NCBI GenBank assembly: GCA_030248295.1
Contig: JASANH010000505.1
Coordinates: 186,001 to 250,000 of the forward strand
DNA: 64,000 bases
Direction of reading: 5' to 3'
Origin: Mesodorylaimus sp. YZB2_4
Taxonomy: Eukaryota; Nematoda; Enoplea; Dorylaimida; Dorylaimidae
The notes beneath the pieces are model-generated. The model saw nothing but the letters and a program-made list of their open reading frames with translations. It was not told the DNA's origin and searched no databases. The position numbers and the translations under genes were made by a program. How positions within the stretch are numbered: the first letter of the stretch is position 1; every line of letters starts with the position of its first letter. Of this stretch, positions 13,301-23,679 are shown in pieces.

Positions 13301-14238
13301 ACAAAAAAATTGAATAGCTGCTATTGATAATTATTCACTCAGCTTTTTCTGAGTCTATTATATAAAAAGTAATGGTTAAAATTGGCTTGATCCTGGGACA
13401 CCAGAGGGGGATGGGGGAGCAAGACAGGCCAGCGGAACCATTGACAACTATGTGGATTAGCAAGCCCAGAGGTGCCCCCCCCACCGTTCCCTATTGTGCA
13501 TACCTAGTATTCATTCGACAGCAGCAAAGTATAAATGCCTTTTTTGTGCAAGAAAAACACTGTCCCCTTTGTGACAGAGACAACGATGGATATGGACCCC
13601 CTTGCCAGGTTCCCCTGTGGTCTGCCTGCCCAAAGTGACCACGGAAATAAGCATGTGGACTTCGTGGGTGGGCGCATCCCATGTCCATGTGTGCCCAACA
13701 CACTCACCAAAACAATAATCAGTTCAAATATGCCAAATACGAATCCGATGGCAGTCTCGCTAGCACCCTTCAACTTGGCCTCTTCTGGGAAGAATGGTGC
13801 AATGCAAGAGAACACAATCATGCTGAACAAGTTAGCAATGGCCAGCACAGCGATGGTCAGCTTTTCCCTGGCCTTCAAAGCCAGGCTCTCTGCTGGAGGT
13901 AGCTCCCCTGGAGTCACCGGGGCTCCTATCCTCTCTTCAATACTCCTACGTCTCCTCAGTGGATCCAGCGCGCCTAGATCGCTGGTCGAGGGCAGCATGA
14001 TCGGCCTGCCAACAATGCAACGTCGCACACTTTCAGTCGAGGCCAGCAAATCGAACTTTTCCATGAGGTCCCCGATTTCTGACAAGTCACTGATATCAGT
14101 GGCTGCCCCGGTCGACACTTCGCGATACTCCATGGCATCCTCGCGCTCCTCGTCTTCCACCGTCCCATAGCTGTACGCTTTTCGGAGCAGTGGTGCTCTG
14201 GGGGCATCATTCAATTCGTGGTCCTCGTCTTGCGACAT
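10330..14238 (-). CDS. slc18b1-like: MFS transporter of the SLC18B1 (vesicular polyamine/amine) type
   Basis: Twelve-helix major facilitator close to SLC18B1, which exchanges protons for polyamines or monoamines in vesicles. Thirteen exons: 14238-13708, 13033-13010, 12954-12881, 12831-12684, 12628-12560, 12122-12032, 11977-11826, 11776-11678, 11533-11442, 11157-11062, 10728-10654, 10591-10498, 10437-10330. All phases match, giving 550 residues against about 456 in man. The excess is a ~110-residue N-terminal tail with an acidic, Ser-rich start. Landmarks: APFFPEEAKLKGAS and FGIFE (helices 1-2), SFAIAASSFP, LLETFTGLG with GPPIGG, GYAFLDPTLEPH, and FFGPTIGG near the end. Exon 2 codes only 8 residues. 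The 3' end of exon 7 (11826) is the least certain border. Introns hold tRNA-like repeats. Substrate cannot be read from sequence. Confidence 0.92.
10775..10845 (-). repeat. tRNA-like SINE fragment in transporter intron
   Basis: Read on the minus strand it has an A-box-like TGGTTAGTTGG and a B-box GGTTCAATTCC followed by CGCTCAGG. The stems do not close into a proper tRNA. A related B-box segment in the other orientation lies at 10985-11035 in the same 333-base intron. Confidence 0.55.
10985..11035 (+). repeat. tRNA-like SINE fragment
   Basis: B-box GGTTCAATTCCCGC followed by TTAGG, matching the end of the inverted fragment at 10775-10845. No full tRNA fold. Confidence 0.5.
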
Positions 14239-14737
14239 CCTCACCGTGCCACACTCCGCATACCATCAACAGTGCATGAAGGAACTACGCTCTAGACTCC
14301 TCCTTATCACTGACCCACATAACTGCACTGGCCTTATCACTGTCGGTAGGATGCGAGAATGTTGACGGTGCCCAATAGTGGCAACATTGCCCGGCACTTC
14401 ATTTAAAACATGCACAGCTGTTCAGTCTAGTGTCAGTAGACGAAGTAGCTGCTACCTTGATGCCCACCCATAAGCAGGGTCATGGCTAGCAGGTGAACCA
14501 TGCGTGAATGATTATGATTCGATTGCATTGCTTCATCGTTCACGGAAGTACTACATATTTAGAATCTCGCCCAGTTATGTGTTTAAGCGAGTGAGAAATA
14601 CTGGTCGAGGATTTTAACGTTGTCTGCTATACAGCGGGAGAACTCAGAGCAATGACCTAATCGATTGATTGATCACCCGAACCAAAACTGTAACTTCGGT
14701 GCTCATTAGCTTAGGTTCTAGAGTAATTCTAAATGCA
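14239..14737. promoter_or_regulatory. Divergent spacer between the transporter and cnot11
   Basis: This 499-base stretch separates the start codons of the transporter (minus) and CNOT11 (plus). It should hold both promoters or leaders. A TTCTAG site at 14716-14721, 16 bases before the cnot11 ATG, could be a trans-splice acceptor. No other element is clear. Confidence 0.4.
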
Positions 14738-16984
14738 ATGGCAGGATTGAGCGTAAAAGATTTATATTCTTTGACTGCGTAAGTTTGTTTTTTCTTGTTT
14801 AAATTTCAGACCCTATCCTTTTCCAAAACTTTCAAACAAAATCGGTACGTACAGGCACCTTTAGATAGCATTAATTTTTCAGGCTCGTTACCGATGAAGA
14901 AAATCAAGCGTTTGAAACTCTCGCATCCGCATTTTACCGAGATTTTTCAAAACCGGACTTTTTTAAAGTTGGATTGGCTTTGGTGACCATGCTGCAACAA
15001 CACGATCTGTTGTCTCGTCCAACGCAAAGATTGGTGGTCGTTTATATTTTGCACGACATGTATAAAACGGAAATTTTAGGTCAAAATCCCTTCGCATCAA
15101 TATTTTTGAAGTTTTTGGTAAGTAAACAAGGCTAGGACGAATTTAAGGTTGGTACAATGCAATTTTGAGAAGCTATTGAGGCGATTCAAAGATTGCTTCC
15201 TTACAATACGATACCGGAATCTTCGTAAAATCGGACATTTTCTCTCCATTTCAGACAAATGCTTCTTCGGACACGAATCAAAGTAAAACCGATCCATTGG
15301 GCCAATTGCCGACGTTAACGAAACAAGAGCGGGCATTTGTCGCTCAAATACTTTCTGGAGGTGCTCGGGAATTGATTAAAAAGACACCGAAGCAGATCAT
15401 GAATCAAGAAAATGTCACTATTCCAGTAAGATTTTTACCAAATTTTTGGGCTTTAAAAATTTCTTTCAAAAATAGCCATTTCAAATTTTTATTCGTAATT
15501 TAGCAATTCGATTTATCACATTTGGAAACTGTTATCAAAGAATCACTTGATCAAATGCCCGCCATGGCCAAATCTGGCGTATCTAATATCGTTTCTGCCC
15601 CAGTACCTCAAGCAGCTAAGGATTTGTAAGTCAAGTTTTCTAATTTTTTGTCAATTTTTATAATCTCTTTTTTAAGTTCATACTCAGAGCAGCAAGCTGT
15701 TCTCAAAACTTGTGAGCAATTGTTCAGTGGAAATCATCCAGTCGCTTTCGAAAGTTTACGCCCAGAATTCCTTCGTCTAGCTCCTCCATTGCACGCCATT
15801 GACGACGAGGTAACGTAAACATTTTAGCTCTCGCTGGCTTTTCAGCTGATCTGGTCCATATTTCAGTACATTTGGATCCATCCATGGGATTCATCCGAAT
15901 TTCTACCACTTTGGAATCCAGATATCATATCTCGATCAGAGACTGTCAGTTCGAAATCGGGCGATGATGGTCGCGATTCGTCGTCCTCTTCACCATCGTC
16001 AGCAGTCGTCTCCAAAACTCCCTCCTCCGTTGTCGACGAAGGTACATTCGAGCCGAAACAACTGATGGAAAAAGCATTCACAACGCCATTAACTACAAAC
16101 CAGCAGCAAATGCTCGTCGAAGAACTGGCTAATGATCCTAAATTGGCCAGTACTGCTGGACTGACCCCTGCTAAGGTACTTCATAATGCACAGTGCCTGG
16201 TTTGGATTACTGTAACCGCTGTTTTCAGTTACCCGACTTGGTCGAGAATAATCCATTGCTGGCCATCGAAGTCCTGCTCAAACTCATGTCCTCTAGCCAA
16301 ATCACAGAGTAAGTCTAGTTTGCTTGTTGAAAATCAAAAGCTACACCTCTTTTTTAGCTACTTTTCTGCCTTGGTCAATATGGAAATGTCATTGCACAGC
16401 ATGGAAGTGGTGAATCGCTTAACAACGGTAAGTTATACTTACATTGGAATTTTCATTTTGATTTTAAAATCTATAATTTTTTAGACTGTGGAATTACCGC
16501 AAGAATTTTTGCATTTGTACATTTCAAATTGCATAACGGCTTGTGAAAATACAAAGGACCGATATATGCAGAATCGATTGGTTCGCTTGGTTTGCGTATT
16601 TTTACAATCATTAATTCGAAATAAGGCCATCAATGTGCAGGTGAGTGAGGTTTGGATAACTCGTAGGAAAACTTCCCCGCCATTTTTCAAATTTGAATTT
16701 TTTGCTGGAAACTTCCGGTAACGGCGCCTAATTTCGATAATTCACTGCTTTGTAAAAGTTTGCAGGGCTACTCCATATGCCCATACATAGTTGTGTATCG
16801 AACATAGCCCCGCCCTGGCCCGGAAATGACCACTCGCAACCAGTTTTGTTTTCAGGATCTGGTGATCGAAGTGCAAGCATTTTGCATCGAGTTCAATCGT
16901 ATTCGAGAAGCAGCTGCTTTGTTTCGTTTGTTGAAACAGTTGGACGGCGGTGCGAGTGTTGACGATGATTCATCGAACGCGTGA
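14738..16984 (+). CDS. cnot11: CCR4-NOT complex subunit 11
   Basis: CNOT11 joins CNOT10 on the N-terminal arm of the CNOT1 scaffold in the CCR4-NOT mRNA deadenylase. Ten exons: 14738-14778, 14883-15117, 15255-15425, 15504-15625, 15677-15809, 15867-16175, 16229-16308, 16358-16427, 16485-16640, 16856-16984. They sum to 481 residues (human 510). The C-terminal DUF2363 region is very highly conserved: [42 protein letters not shown], and [19 protein letters not shown]. The middle (exon 6) has an acidic Ser-rich linker. Exon 1 codes only [13 protein letters not shown] plus part of the next codon, and joining it straight to exon 2 gives the best match to the family's start. It converges with ndufv2, whose stop is 197 bases away. 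Confidence 0.97.
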
Positions 16985-17181
16985 TATCCAACAGATTCGA
17001 CGTTTACAATGATATACGATATTTCGGTACGGTATTGATTTTCTTCTCGTTTTTCGTCCCGTTTCTGCACAGTAAAGAGGGAATACTTTCTCTTAGACCC
17101 ACTCATTTACAGAAACTAGGTATTAGAATAGACACTAACAGGTGGCAGTAGGTCACCGTAAACTAAACAAAAAAACGACAT

Positions 17182-18212
17182 CTACAAGTCGGACCTGCAC
17201 CCATAACCTGGACCAGTTGGAGGGCCAGTCAATGTGGTCAAACGGCCTAAAGGCTCGCAAGCATATCGACCACTACGAGGGCCTGGTTTTGGACGTTTTC
17301 CAGCCTTTAATTCGCCTAGAATCTGTTCCGTGTCTTTCAATGTTAAATCTTCGTAAAAATCGTCGTTGATCTGAAAGAGAAGATGTAAGAATGGTCGTGG
17401 GGTCGAGCAGGAAGATCTTACTTGTATCATAGGAGCGTTGACACAAGCGCCAAGACACTCCACTTCGACCAGACTGAACACACCATCCGGTGTCGTTTGG
17501 CCAACGTGTATTCCTGAAACGGACAGTTATTCGCGGGGAGACTGGCGAGTGAACGAGGAGGTAGTAGAAATCCACCGTGTAAACTCTCAGGCATATCCGT
17601 GCTCACAACCTGCATGAGGAGCGCCCTGGTGATCAGGGTTACATGAACACCTTTTAGGATTCAAATCAATCTCACCAAGTCCTTTGAGGCCGTTTTGAAA
17701 ATGCTACAATGATAGCCTGCCACTAATCGAGATACCTTGGGCCCAATACTCCTCCATCCAAAGCGAACACCACTTTTCTTACCCAATTTCTCTTCGATCA
17801 ACTTGACGTGTTCGTCGGCTCCTCGCAAAGCGCACGGTGTAGTCGTGCACACTTGCAAATGATATTTGCCCACTTTCGATCGATTGTACATGGTATAGAA
17901 GGTGGCCACTTCGTAAACGCGCATTCGAGCCACACCACAAACTTCGGCCACTTTGTTCATGGCGCTAATCGGAAGCCAACCGTGTTGCCGTTGAGCGATA
18001 TCCAAAACAGGCATGATGGCCGCTGCTTTATGACCTTCCGGATACATGGCCAACACGGCATCGATACGTCGGTGACTTTCAGCATCGAATTCGAACGGTG
18101 TTCGAGGATTGTTGTCGGGCGAATCGCGGTGAATAAAAACTTGCTCCGTTGCCAACGAGCGACGAAAAACGTTGGGATAAGTTAAACGTAAAGTCCGTAG
18201 TGCGCTGAGCAT
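17182..18212 (-). CDS. ndufv2: NADH dehydrogenase flavoprotein 2 (complex I 24 kDa subunit), mitochondrial
   Basis: Nuclear-coded N-module subunit of respiratory complex I that holds the 2Fe-2S cluster N1a. Three exons (18212 to about 17771, 17513-17422, 17370-17182) give about 240 residues, against 249 in man. The N-terminus is Arg/Ser/Leu-rich, as expected of a mitochondrial presequence. The four cluster cysteines are present in CTTTPC and [44 protein letters not shown] and [12 protein letters not shown] match the family closely, and the C-terminus ends GPPTGPGYG.... The exon 1 donor is either GTGTTC at 17770 or GTGGTG at 17773. Both keep frame and differ by one residue, so transcript data are needed to choose. 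It is divergent from the RING ligase gene (539-base gap). Confidence 0.97.
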
Positions 18213-18751
18213 TTTGTTGAAAGAAATCGCACAAAGAAATCGAATTTTACAAGTCGAAGCGAGGCGACCGATTAACCCGAGAGGTCTGATCGATATTTCT
18301 GGGCTGCGGAACTACAGTATGCCGCACCCTGATGGAGTAAAATTAAGTTTTAGCTCACTTGTTTACATATTAAACCGGCTGTTACTTTGTGAAAAGGCAC
18401 CTGAATTGCATGATTGTTAGCTCCATGCTTTTAAATTTATCACAAACAGATTTATTACAGATATTTCTGTTCAGGAATTTTCATGTTGTTGTCTTAATTT
18501 TACCGCTTTGGGATCAGCCGGCTGCCGGGAGCCAAGAAGAACCAAACCAGCTAGCTGGATCAAGCACATGCTTTATTTTGTAGACAGAAAAAGCAGGAAG
18601 CTGAAAGATCGCGGACGTCACACTTCTTTTGTCAGCTTCCTCGAAAGACTCGAAAACTTTTGCCGTTTATGAAGAAGAGGATCCTCATTTTTTGATGCAC
18701 GTGTTAATGGAAACTTTGTTTGAATTTTTCCTCGAATAATTTTAATTACGC
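18213..18751. promoter_or_regulatory. Divergent spacer ndufv2 / RNF13-like
   Basis: 539 bases between two start codons on opposite strands. It must contain both promoters. I can single out no specific element. Confidence 0.4.
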
Positions 18752-21097
18752 ATGGCTTCCCATCGATTTGCCTTGTGCTCAGTCGCATTTATCGTCTACA
18801 CGGTTTTAACATGGAATATTTACGGGAGTATCGCGGCGAACGAATATGCTCTGGTCGTGGTAAGTGCCAGTCGATCCGTCTTGTCCAGTCCATGGCCATC
18901 AGTGCGATAAATCACATTTTCTAAAGACTTACGCGGAAATTTGCCGTTTTCAAGTCAGTGCAGCGCGCATGTTGAGAAACTAGCTGTTTTCTCTAATTGG
19001 TGGTTCAAGATGTCTAATTTACCGAATTCTGTAAAACCCATAGGCCCCCTTTTTTTTCGCTTTTTTGACCAAATGTCGTGTTTATCCGACAATACATCAT
19101 ACAGCACTAGGTCCTTATATTCTCATCGGGTAAGTTTTTCTAAGCTTTGTAGTCTCTGAAGTGCCGTCTTGGTTCTGCTAGTTCTTTCCGTCATCGTTCT
19201 TATCCCCCCCGTCCCCTTCATTCCCTTGCAGCTTGTGAATATTCCGCGAGATAATGACGTCATGTTCTGTGTAAACGTTCAGATCGCAACCAACGGCAGC
19301 GGATACATCTATCACTACGGCGAGTGCGAAGCGAAAGGGGCACGTTTCGGTCGTGATGTTTCAGGCGACGATCCAATCTCGGTAAGAAAAACGAGTTAAC
19401 AATCATTTATCCAAGCTAAACAGTCGTTTTTTCAGGGCTGTCCTATCGCTACATCACCTCGTGATGGATGCGATATGATTTCCCCACCACCTCCTTCCCT
19501 CAATTCCACTTTGGGCTGTGTCGGTGGATTCTTCGCGTTAGTGATGCGTGGGAATTGTTCTTTTGCTCAGAAAGTAAGTTTTTCAAAAATTCAAGAATGG
19601 ATGATTAATTTTCTGTTTTGATTAGGCTTACCGAGCTCAAACGTCCGGCTATAATGGTCTAATTGTTTATAACAATGTCAACGATCCTGTCGAGATGGCC
19701 ACAGACAAAGAATTCGGACCCAAGGTGGTCGTGCCAGCATTCATGGTCGGCTACGACTGTGGTATTGCTTTGTCCGATAAGTACTCGTACAATAATGGGT
19801 GAGCCCTCTTTGTATTGGATTCATGACGTCGTACATATTTTTAATACTTTTTAGCTTCGCCTTTTACATCCGTGTGTACTATTCGTACCAGGACTTGCTC
19901 CGGTACTTGATACCGTTCGTGGCCATCATCGGGGTCTGTTTCCTGGTCATGCTGTCCGCCATGGTCATCAAATTGGTCCGAGATCGAAGGAGAAGAAATC
20001 GAAGGCGATTATCGAAGAAACACCTGAAACAGATACCCACCAGGAAGTTCGCTGCAGGTGAGTCTTTGGTGGAATCTTGAATTGGGCCTGGATGCGACCT
20101 GGATACGGGGGCATGGAATGGAGCTCTCTAAAAATTTTCCGTCATCCCTAACTATTCGAGATCTTCTCATGGAGGAGGAGCAAGTACGAAAGGTGATGGC
20201 ATTTTAGCAATGCAGAGCGGCAGTAAACGAGAGTGCACCAGAGGCTCGGGAGGATTCAAGCCCAGGGCTTCCTCCCCGCCCATCGAGACTACTAGGACTT
20301 ATCACATATCACTTTGCAGGTGACGACGCTGAAACATGTCCAATATGTCTGGATGATTTCGAGATCGGTGATCGTTTGCGTGTTTTGCCTTGCGATCACA
20401 GTAAGTCCTAATTGGTCCCAACTCTTATTTAGTCTGCAGCCCCTTTCTTGTAGCTTATCACTCGAATTGTATCGACCCCTGGCTACTAAAGAATCGCCGC
20501 GTGTGTCCAATTTGCAAAAGAAAGGTCTTGCCGAAACCGGCCGGAGCATCGTCACATAGCGATTCGGAGAATGACGAGGGCGCAGCTAATGATAGTGCAG
20601 CTGGACCATCCGGTACCCAGTCGACGCCTGAACGAACGCCCCTGTTGAGCCACGAGGATCGAGTGACAGTAAGAGAAGAGTGATGATTTAGGAGAGTCCT
20701 GCACTCATTGCTGTTTTAGGTTGGCAATTCGACATTTTATGGAATGTATGAAACATCGGATGATACAGGGGCGAGCAATCGAGGGATGGCCAGTAGTCCC
20801 TCGAGTTCATCGACGGGGGTGGTCCATCCGATTGTGTTATCAACAGCGACAACACCCGAGGGTCGGTCGACCCCCGAAGACCCCATGATCGATGTGGATA
20901 ATCGACAATCTCTGTTGCCCCAACTCTCAATTCAGTCGTCAATGGACGAATGCACTCAACCTGGGTTCATCACGGCTTCGTCCTCGTTTCGGGAAGGATA
21001 CGCTAATCCTAATTTTGTAGTCGATGCGCACGAATTCGATAACGCGACGAGTCCGAGCAGTGGTGACAAGCGAGGACCACGGAGTGATATGGTATGA
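18752..21097 (+). CDS. rnf13: PA-TM-RING E3 ubiquitin ligase, RNF13/RNF167 type
   Basis: Endolysosomal membrane E3 ligase. Eight exons: 18752-18859, 19232-19381, 19436-19573, 19626-19798, 19855-20057, 20320-20400, 20454-20668, 20720-21097. They make 481 residues. In order: signal peptide (about 1-29, ending SIAA), a protease-associated domain (NCSFAQKAYRAQTSGYNGLIVYN region), one membrane helix (about 200-222), a strongly basic stop-transfer stretch (RDRRRRNRRR), and a RING-H2 finger with CPICLDDF, CDHTYHSNC and CPIC. A Ser/Thr/Pro-rich tail follows with ERTPLL, a likely acidic-dileucine sorting signal. The last exon ends GATATG followed by GTATGA. The TGA there is the predicted stop, but GTATGA could also be a weak donor leading to a longer tail. 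Confidence 0.93.
20215..20290 (+). repeat. Possible tRNA-like fragment in RNF13 intron 5
   Basis: A GGATTCAAGCCC block resembles a degraded B-box within the 262-base intron before the RING exon. Weak on its own; listed because similar B-box fragments recur in this window. Confidence 0.25.
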
Positions 21098-22033
21098 GGG
21101 GGGCAGGGGGTGCGCAGCAGTCGCAGGCACATTTAGTGGTCCAGGCCAACCCTTTCTTCGTGTGAAGCCCGTCCTTAAGTGGACCGATTATGATGGTGAA
21201 TGTTTGATTCGGTGTCTACTCTACTCTATATGTGCATGCAGCAGCTGGTCCCTGTTTAACTTGATGCTTCTCTAGTCCTGACCTAGGGTACGTCGGTGTT
21301 TTACATTTCGGCCTGAGTCCTGATAAGATAATGGAGACACTTGTAGAAGCAGTTTTTGTCAGAAATGAGGTCATGTTTTCTTTTGCCATGAATTTTCGAT
21401 ATGCAATTTGAGCACTTTTGTCAAGAGGGCAGGTATAATTATGGCGGCCAGTGTGGGCTGCTGTGGGTCTGTCCATTGTATAGTGTGTAGCTGTGAGTGA
21501 CGAGGAGCTTTCATGTACAGCACTGCTAGTAATGAACCTCGAATCAGTAAAAGTGTGTGTTGGTGGTGCAGTACTGATGGCCGATCTGGTGCTGTCCAGT
21601 GTGGCATTATTTGGAGGGAACGGGTGTCAGAAGGGGGTGTTCTGGATCTGTGGTGATAGGGGCTTCCAATTTAGCATGTGGGGCAAAGTGCATTTTCGGT
21701 GCATGGTGATAACGATGTGTGCTGGGCCTGTGCTGATAAGGGACTTAGCAGGCAGTGATTGATACGGATAAGGATATGTGGCTTTTAGCATGTGGTGATA
21801 AGGATATGTGGCTTTTAGCATGTGGTGATAAGGATATGTTCTAGACTTGTGATAAGTGTGAAAAGCATGCAGTGATAGGAGTGGTGATCTGAATGTGTTG
21901 TAACCTGCGGTGATAAGGGGCTTTCGCAGGCACTGATTGCTAGGCATGTCTTGCCCTGCAGTGAAAACTCATTTTTATTTCAGGCATGAAGTGATAGGTC
22001 GTTGATGGCGTGGCCTAGGGCCTCACAGGGTCG
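21098..22033. other. Spacer with GTGATAAGG-rich degenerate repeats
   Basis: No coding exon recognised between the RNF13-like gene and FBXO45. Many loose repeats of GTGATAAGG and GCAGTGAT words occur from 21640 to 21950, including the exact tandem listed below. An ATTTCAG acceptor-like site ends at 21985, 48 bases upstream of the FBXO45 ATG. Confidence 0.5.
21767..21839 (+). repeat. 30-bp tandem repeat, about 2.4 copies
   Basis: The unit starts GATAAGGATATGTGGC and ends TTTTAGCATGTGGT. Starts are at 21767, 21797 and 21827, with the last copy cut after GATAAGGATATGT. The copies are identical, which implies recent duplication. Confidence 0.85.
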
Positions 22034-23408
22034 ATGAACATGGCGCCAGCGGCGTCTCGGGGCGATGGCGAAACGAGTATTAGAAGTGATTTAGGGGCTC
22101 GATTGCCACTGGTATGTTTAGTCCGTCTGTTCTCATTCGTATCCTTGGACGATCTCGCCTCGTGTCTTCGTGTATGCCGTCAATGGTACAACGCCTTGTC
22201 GAATGAAAATGGCGAAGTGTGGAGACGTCTATGCCATAGAACAGTGCCTCCCTTAGCACTCTCCGATCCCCATCTCTTATCAGAAACAACCACGTACAAA
22301 GCGAAACTCAGGTAATGCACCTGGCAAGTGTGGGTTGGGCATTGGGAGACCTCAGCGGGAGTCGAATCCTCCCAGAGGACCACAAGTCGGGCTTCTTAAC
22401 CGTAGGCTGGGAGGTCTTATCAGCTGTCGTCCCCTAAAAAGTTTGTCTTATTGGCTGATCTGGTCACGTGCCCTCAGTTCGATATGCTGTACGACAAATC
22501 CAGTTTGTGAATCTTGTACGTTAGAAGACCATGCCTCTTATCAGTCAAGTTTCTGTGGTCGTATCAGCTTTTTGGAATTGTGGTCTTAGCATCTCACCAA
22601 ACTGTCTGTTCTTATGAGTACGAGTACACCCTATCATTGACCAATGAATCATTCGCACAGGGCCTTCATCTTCGCCTGGAATCCGAATGACTGCTCAAGG
22701 AACGGCTATATCAAAACCAATGGTTTCACGTTTCATCGGAATCCGGTGGCTCAAAGCACGGATGGAGTACGAGCTAAAAAGGGCGTCTCGTCTGGTCGTC
22801 ACGCCTGGGACATTTGGTGGGATGGTCCGCTGGGCACTGTGGCCATGGTCGGTGTTGCTAGTCGACATGCCGCTTTACAAACACCCGGCTATTCGCCATT
22901 GCTAGGCAGCGATGATCAAGGATGGGGATGGAATCTGGTCGATAATCAACTCCTGCACGACGCAAAGTCGTTGGGCCTGTACCCGGCAGTCAACAACCCC
23001 CCTCGCTATCAGGTACGGCCAGTATGCTTTTCATATTACATTCAAATCCTCCATCAAAACCAGGCGGCCATGTTAACCCGAAGCTGCCTCTCCATACTTC
23101 CATTTATCGATTCCCTTTGTCACTGGTGGCCCTAGGCCTACTGGCTGTCATTTTGGTGACTTCTTGTCCCGGGGACATCACTGAGATTTCCCAAACCAGG
23201 CTCACCACACCTTGCATTGCAGGTGGGCGAACGTATCCGCATGGTGCTGGACTGTGATTCGCACTTGCTCTATTTTGAACGAGGCAGCGAATTCCTTGGC
23301 GTCGCTTTCGATCAACTGCCCCCCATTCGCCTCTTCCCTTGCGTATCGGCCGTATATGGTAACACAGAGATCAGTATGGTCTACCTCGGCGCTCCCATCG
23401 ACGGATAA
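22034..23408 (+). CDS. fsn-1: F-box/SPRY-domain protein FBXO45 (FSN-1)
   Basis: F-box substrate adaptor that works with the PHR-family ligase (PAM/Highwire/RPM-1) at synapses. Three exons (22034-22311, 22661-23012, 23223-23408) give 271 residues; a second in-frame ATG at 22040 would give 269. Residues ~20-70 are the F-box ([28 protein letters not shown]). The rest is the SPRY domain: [59 protein letters not shown], and the C-terminal [14 protein letters not shown] ending PIDG. Length and end match human FBXO45. It lies downstream of the RNF13-like gene on the same strand, 936 bases away, and converges with RYK. Intron 1 holds a degraded tRNA-like repeat. Confidence 0.97.
22330..22412 (-). repeat. 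tRNA-like SINE fragment in FBXO45 intron 1
   Basis: On the minus strand, CCTACGGTTAAGAAGC resembles a D-arm/A-box, and GGGAG-GATTCGA-CTCCC makes a perfect 5-bp T-arm. An AGACCTC..GAGGTCT pair could be the old acceptor stem, but it is offset by two bases, so a working tRNA is unlikely. Confidence 0.5.
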
Positions 23409-23679
23409 TCGTGACCTCTCTGAACACAACGCCGGCGTGTGTACCCTAGTATTCACTATTTATCAGACATCGAACTTAGCACTCCACAACGTCACTGACC
23501 AACTCATGGCACCCCACTACAATACCGTTTGTACACACATGAAAAGGTGGCAAACATCGTTGCGCAGCAGTGCTATATAACTTAAAGCATACACTACTAC
23601 TTTGCGTACATTCTCATCACTTCGTTGTTATAATTTATAGCGCCCAATTGCTTGTTATTTGGTTGAACTTTTAAAAATA

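Noticed and set aside
14795-14986. Possible extra CNOT11 exon (14810-14850)
   Set aside because: Has an acceptor and a GTACGT donor but cannot keep frame between exons 1 and 2. Leaving it out gives the best family match.
18941-19159. Extra RNF13-like exon in intron 1
   Set aside because: No suitable acceptor/donor pair keeps frame, and exons 1 and 2 already join in phase 0.
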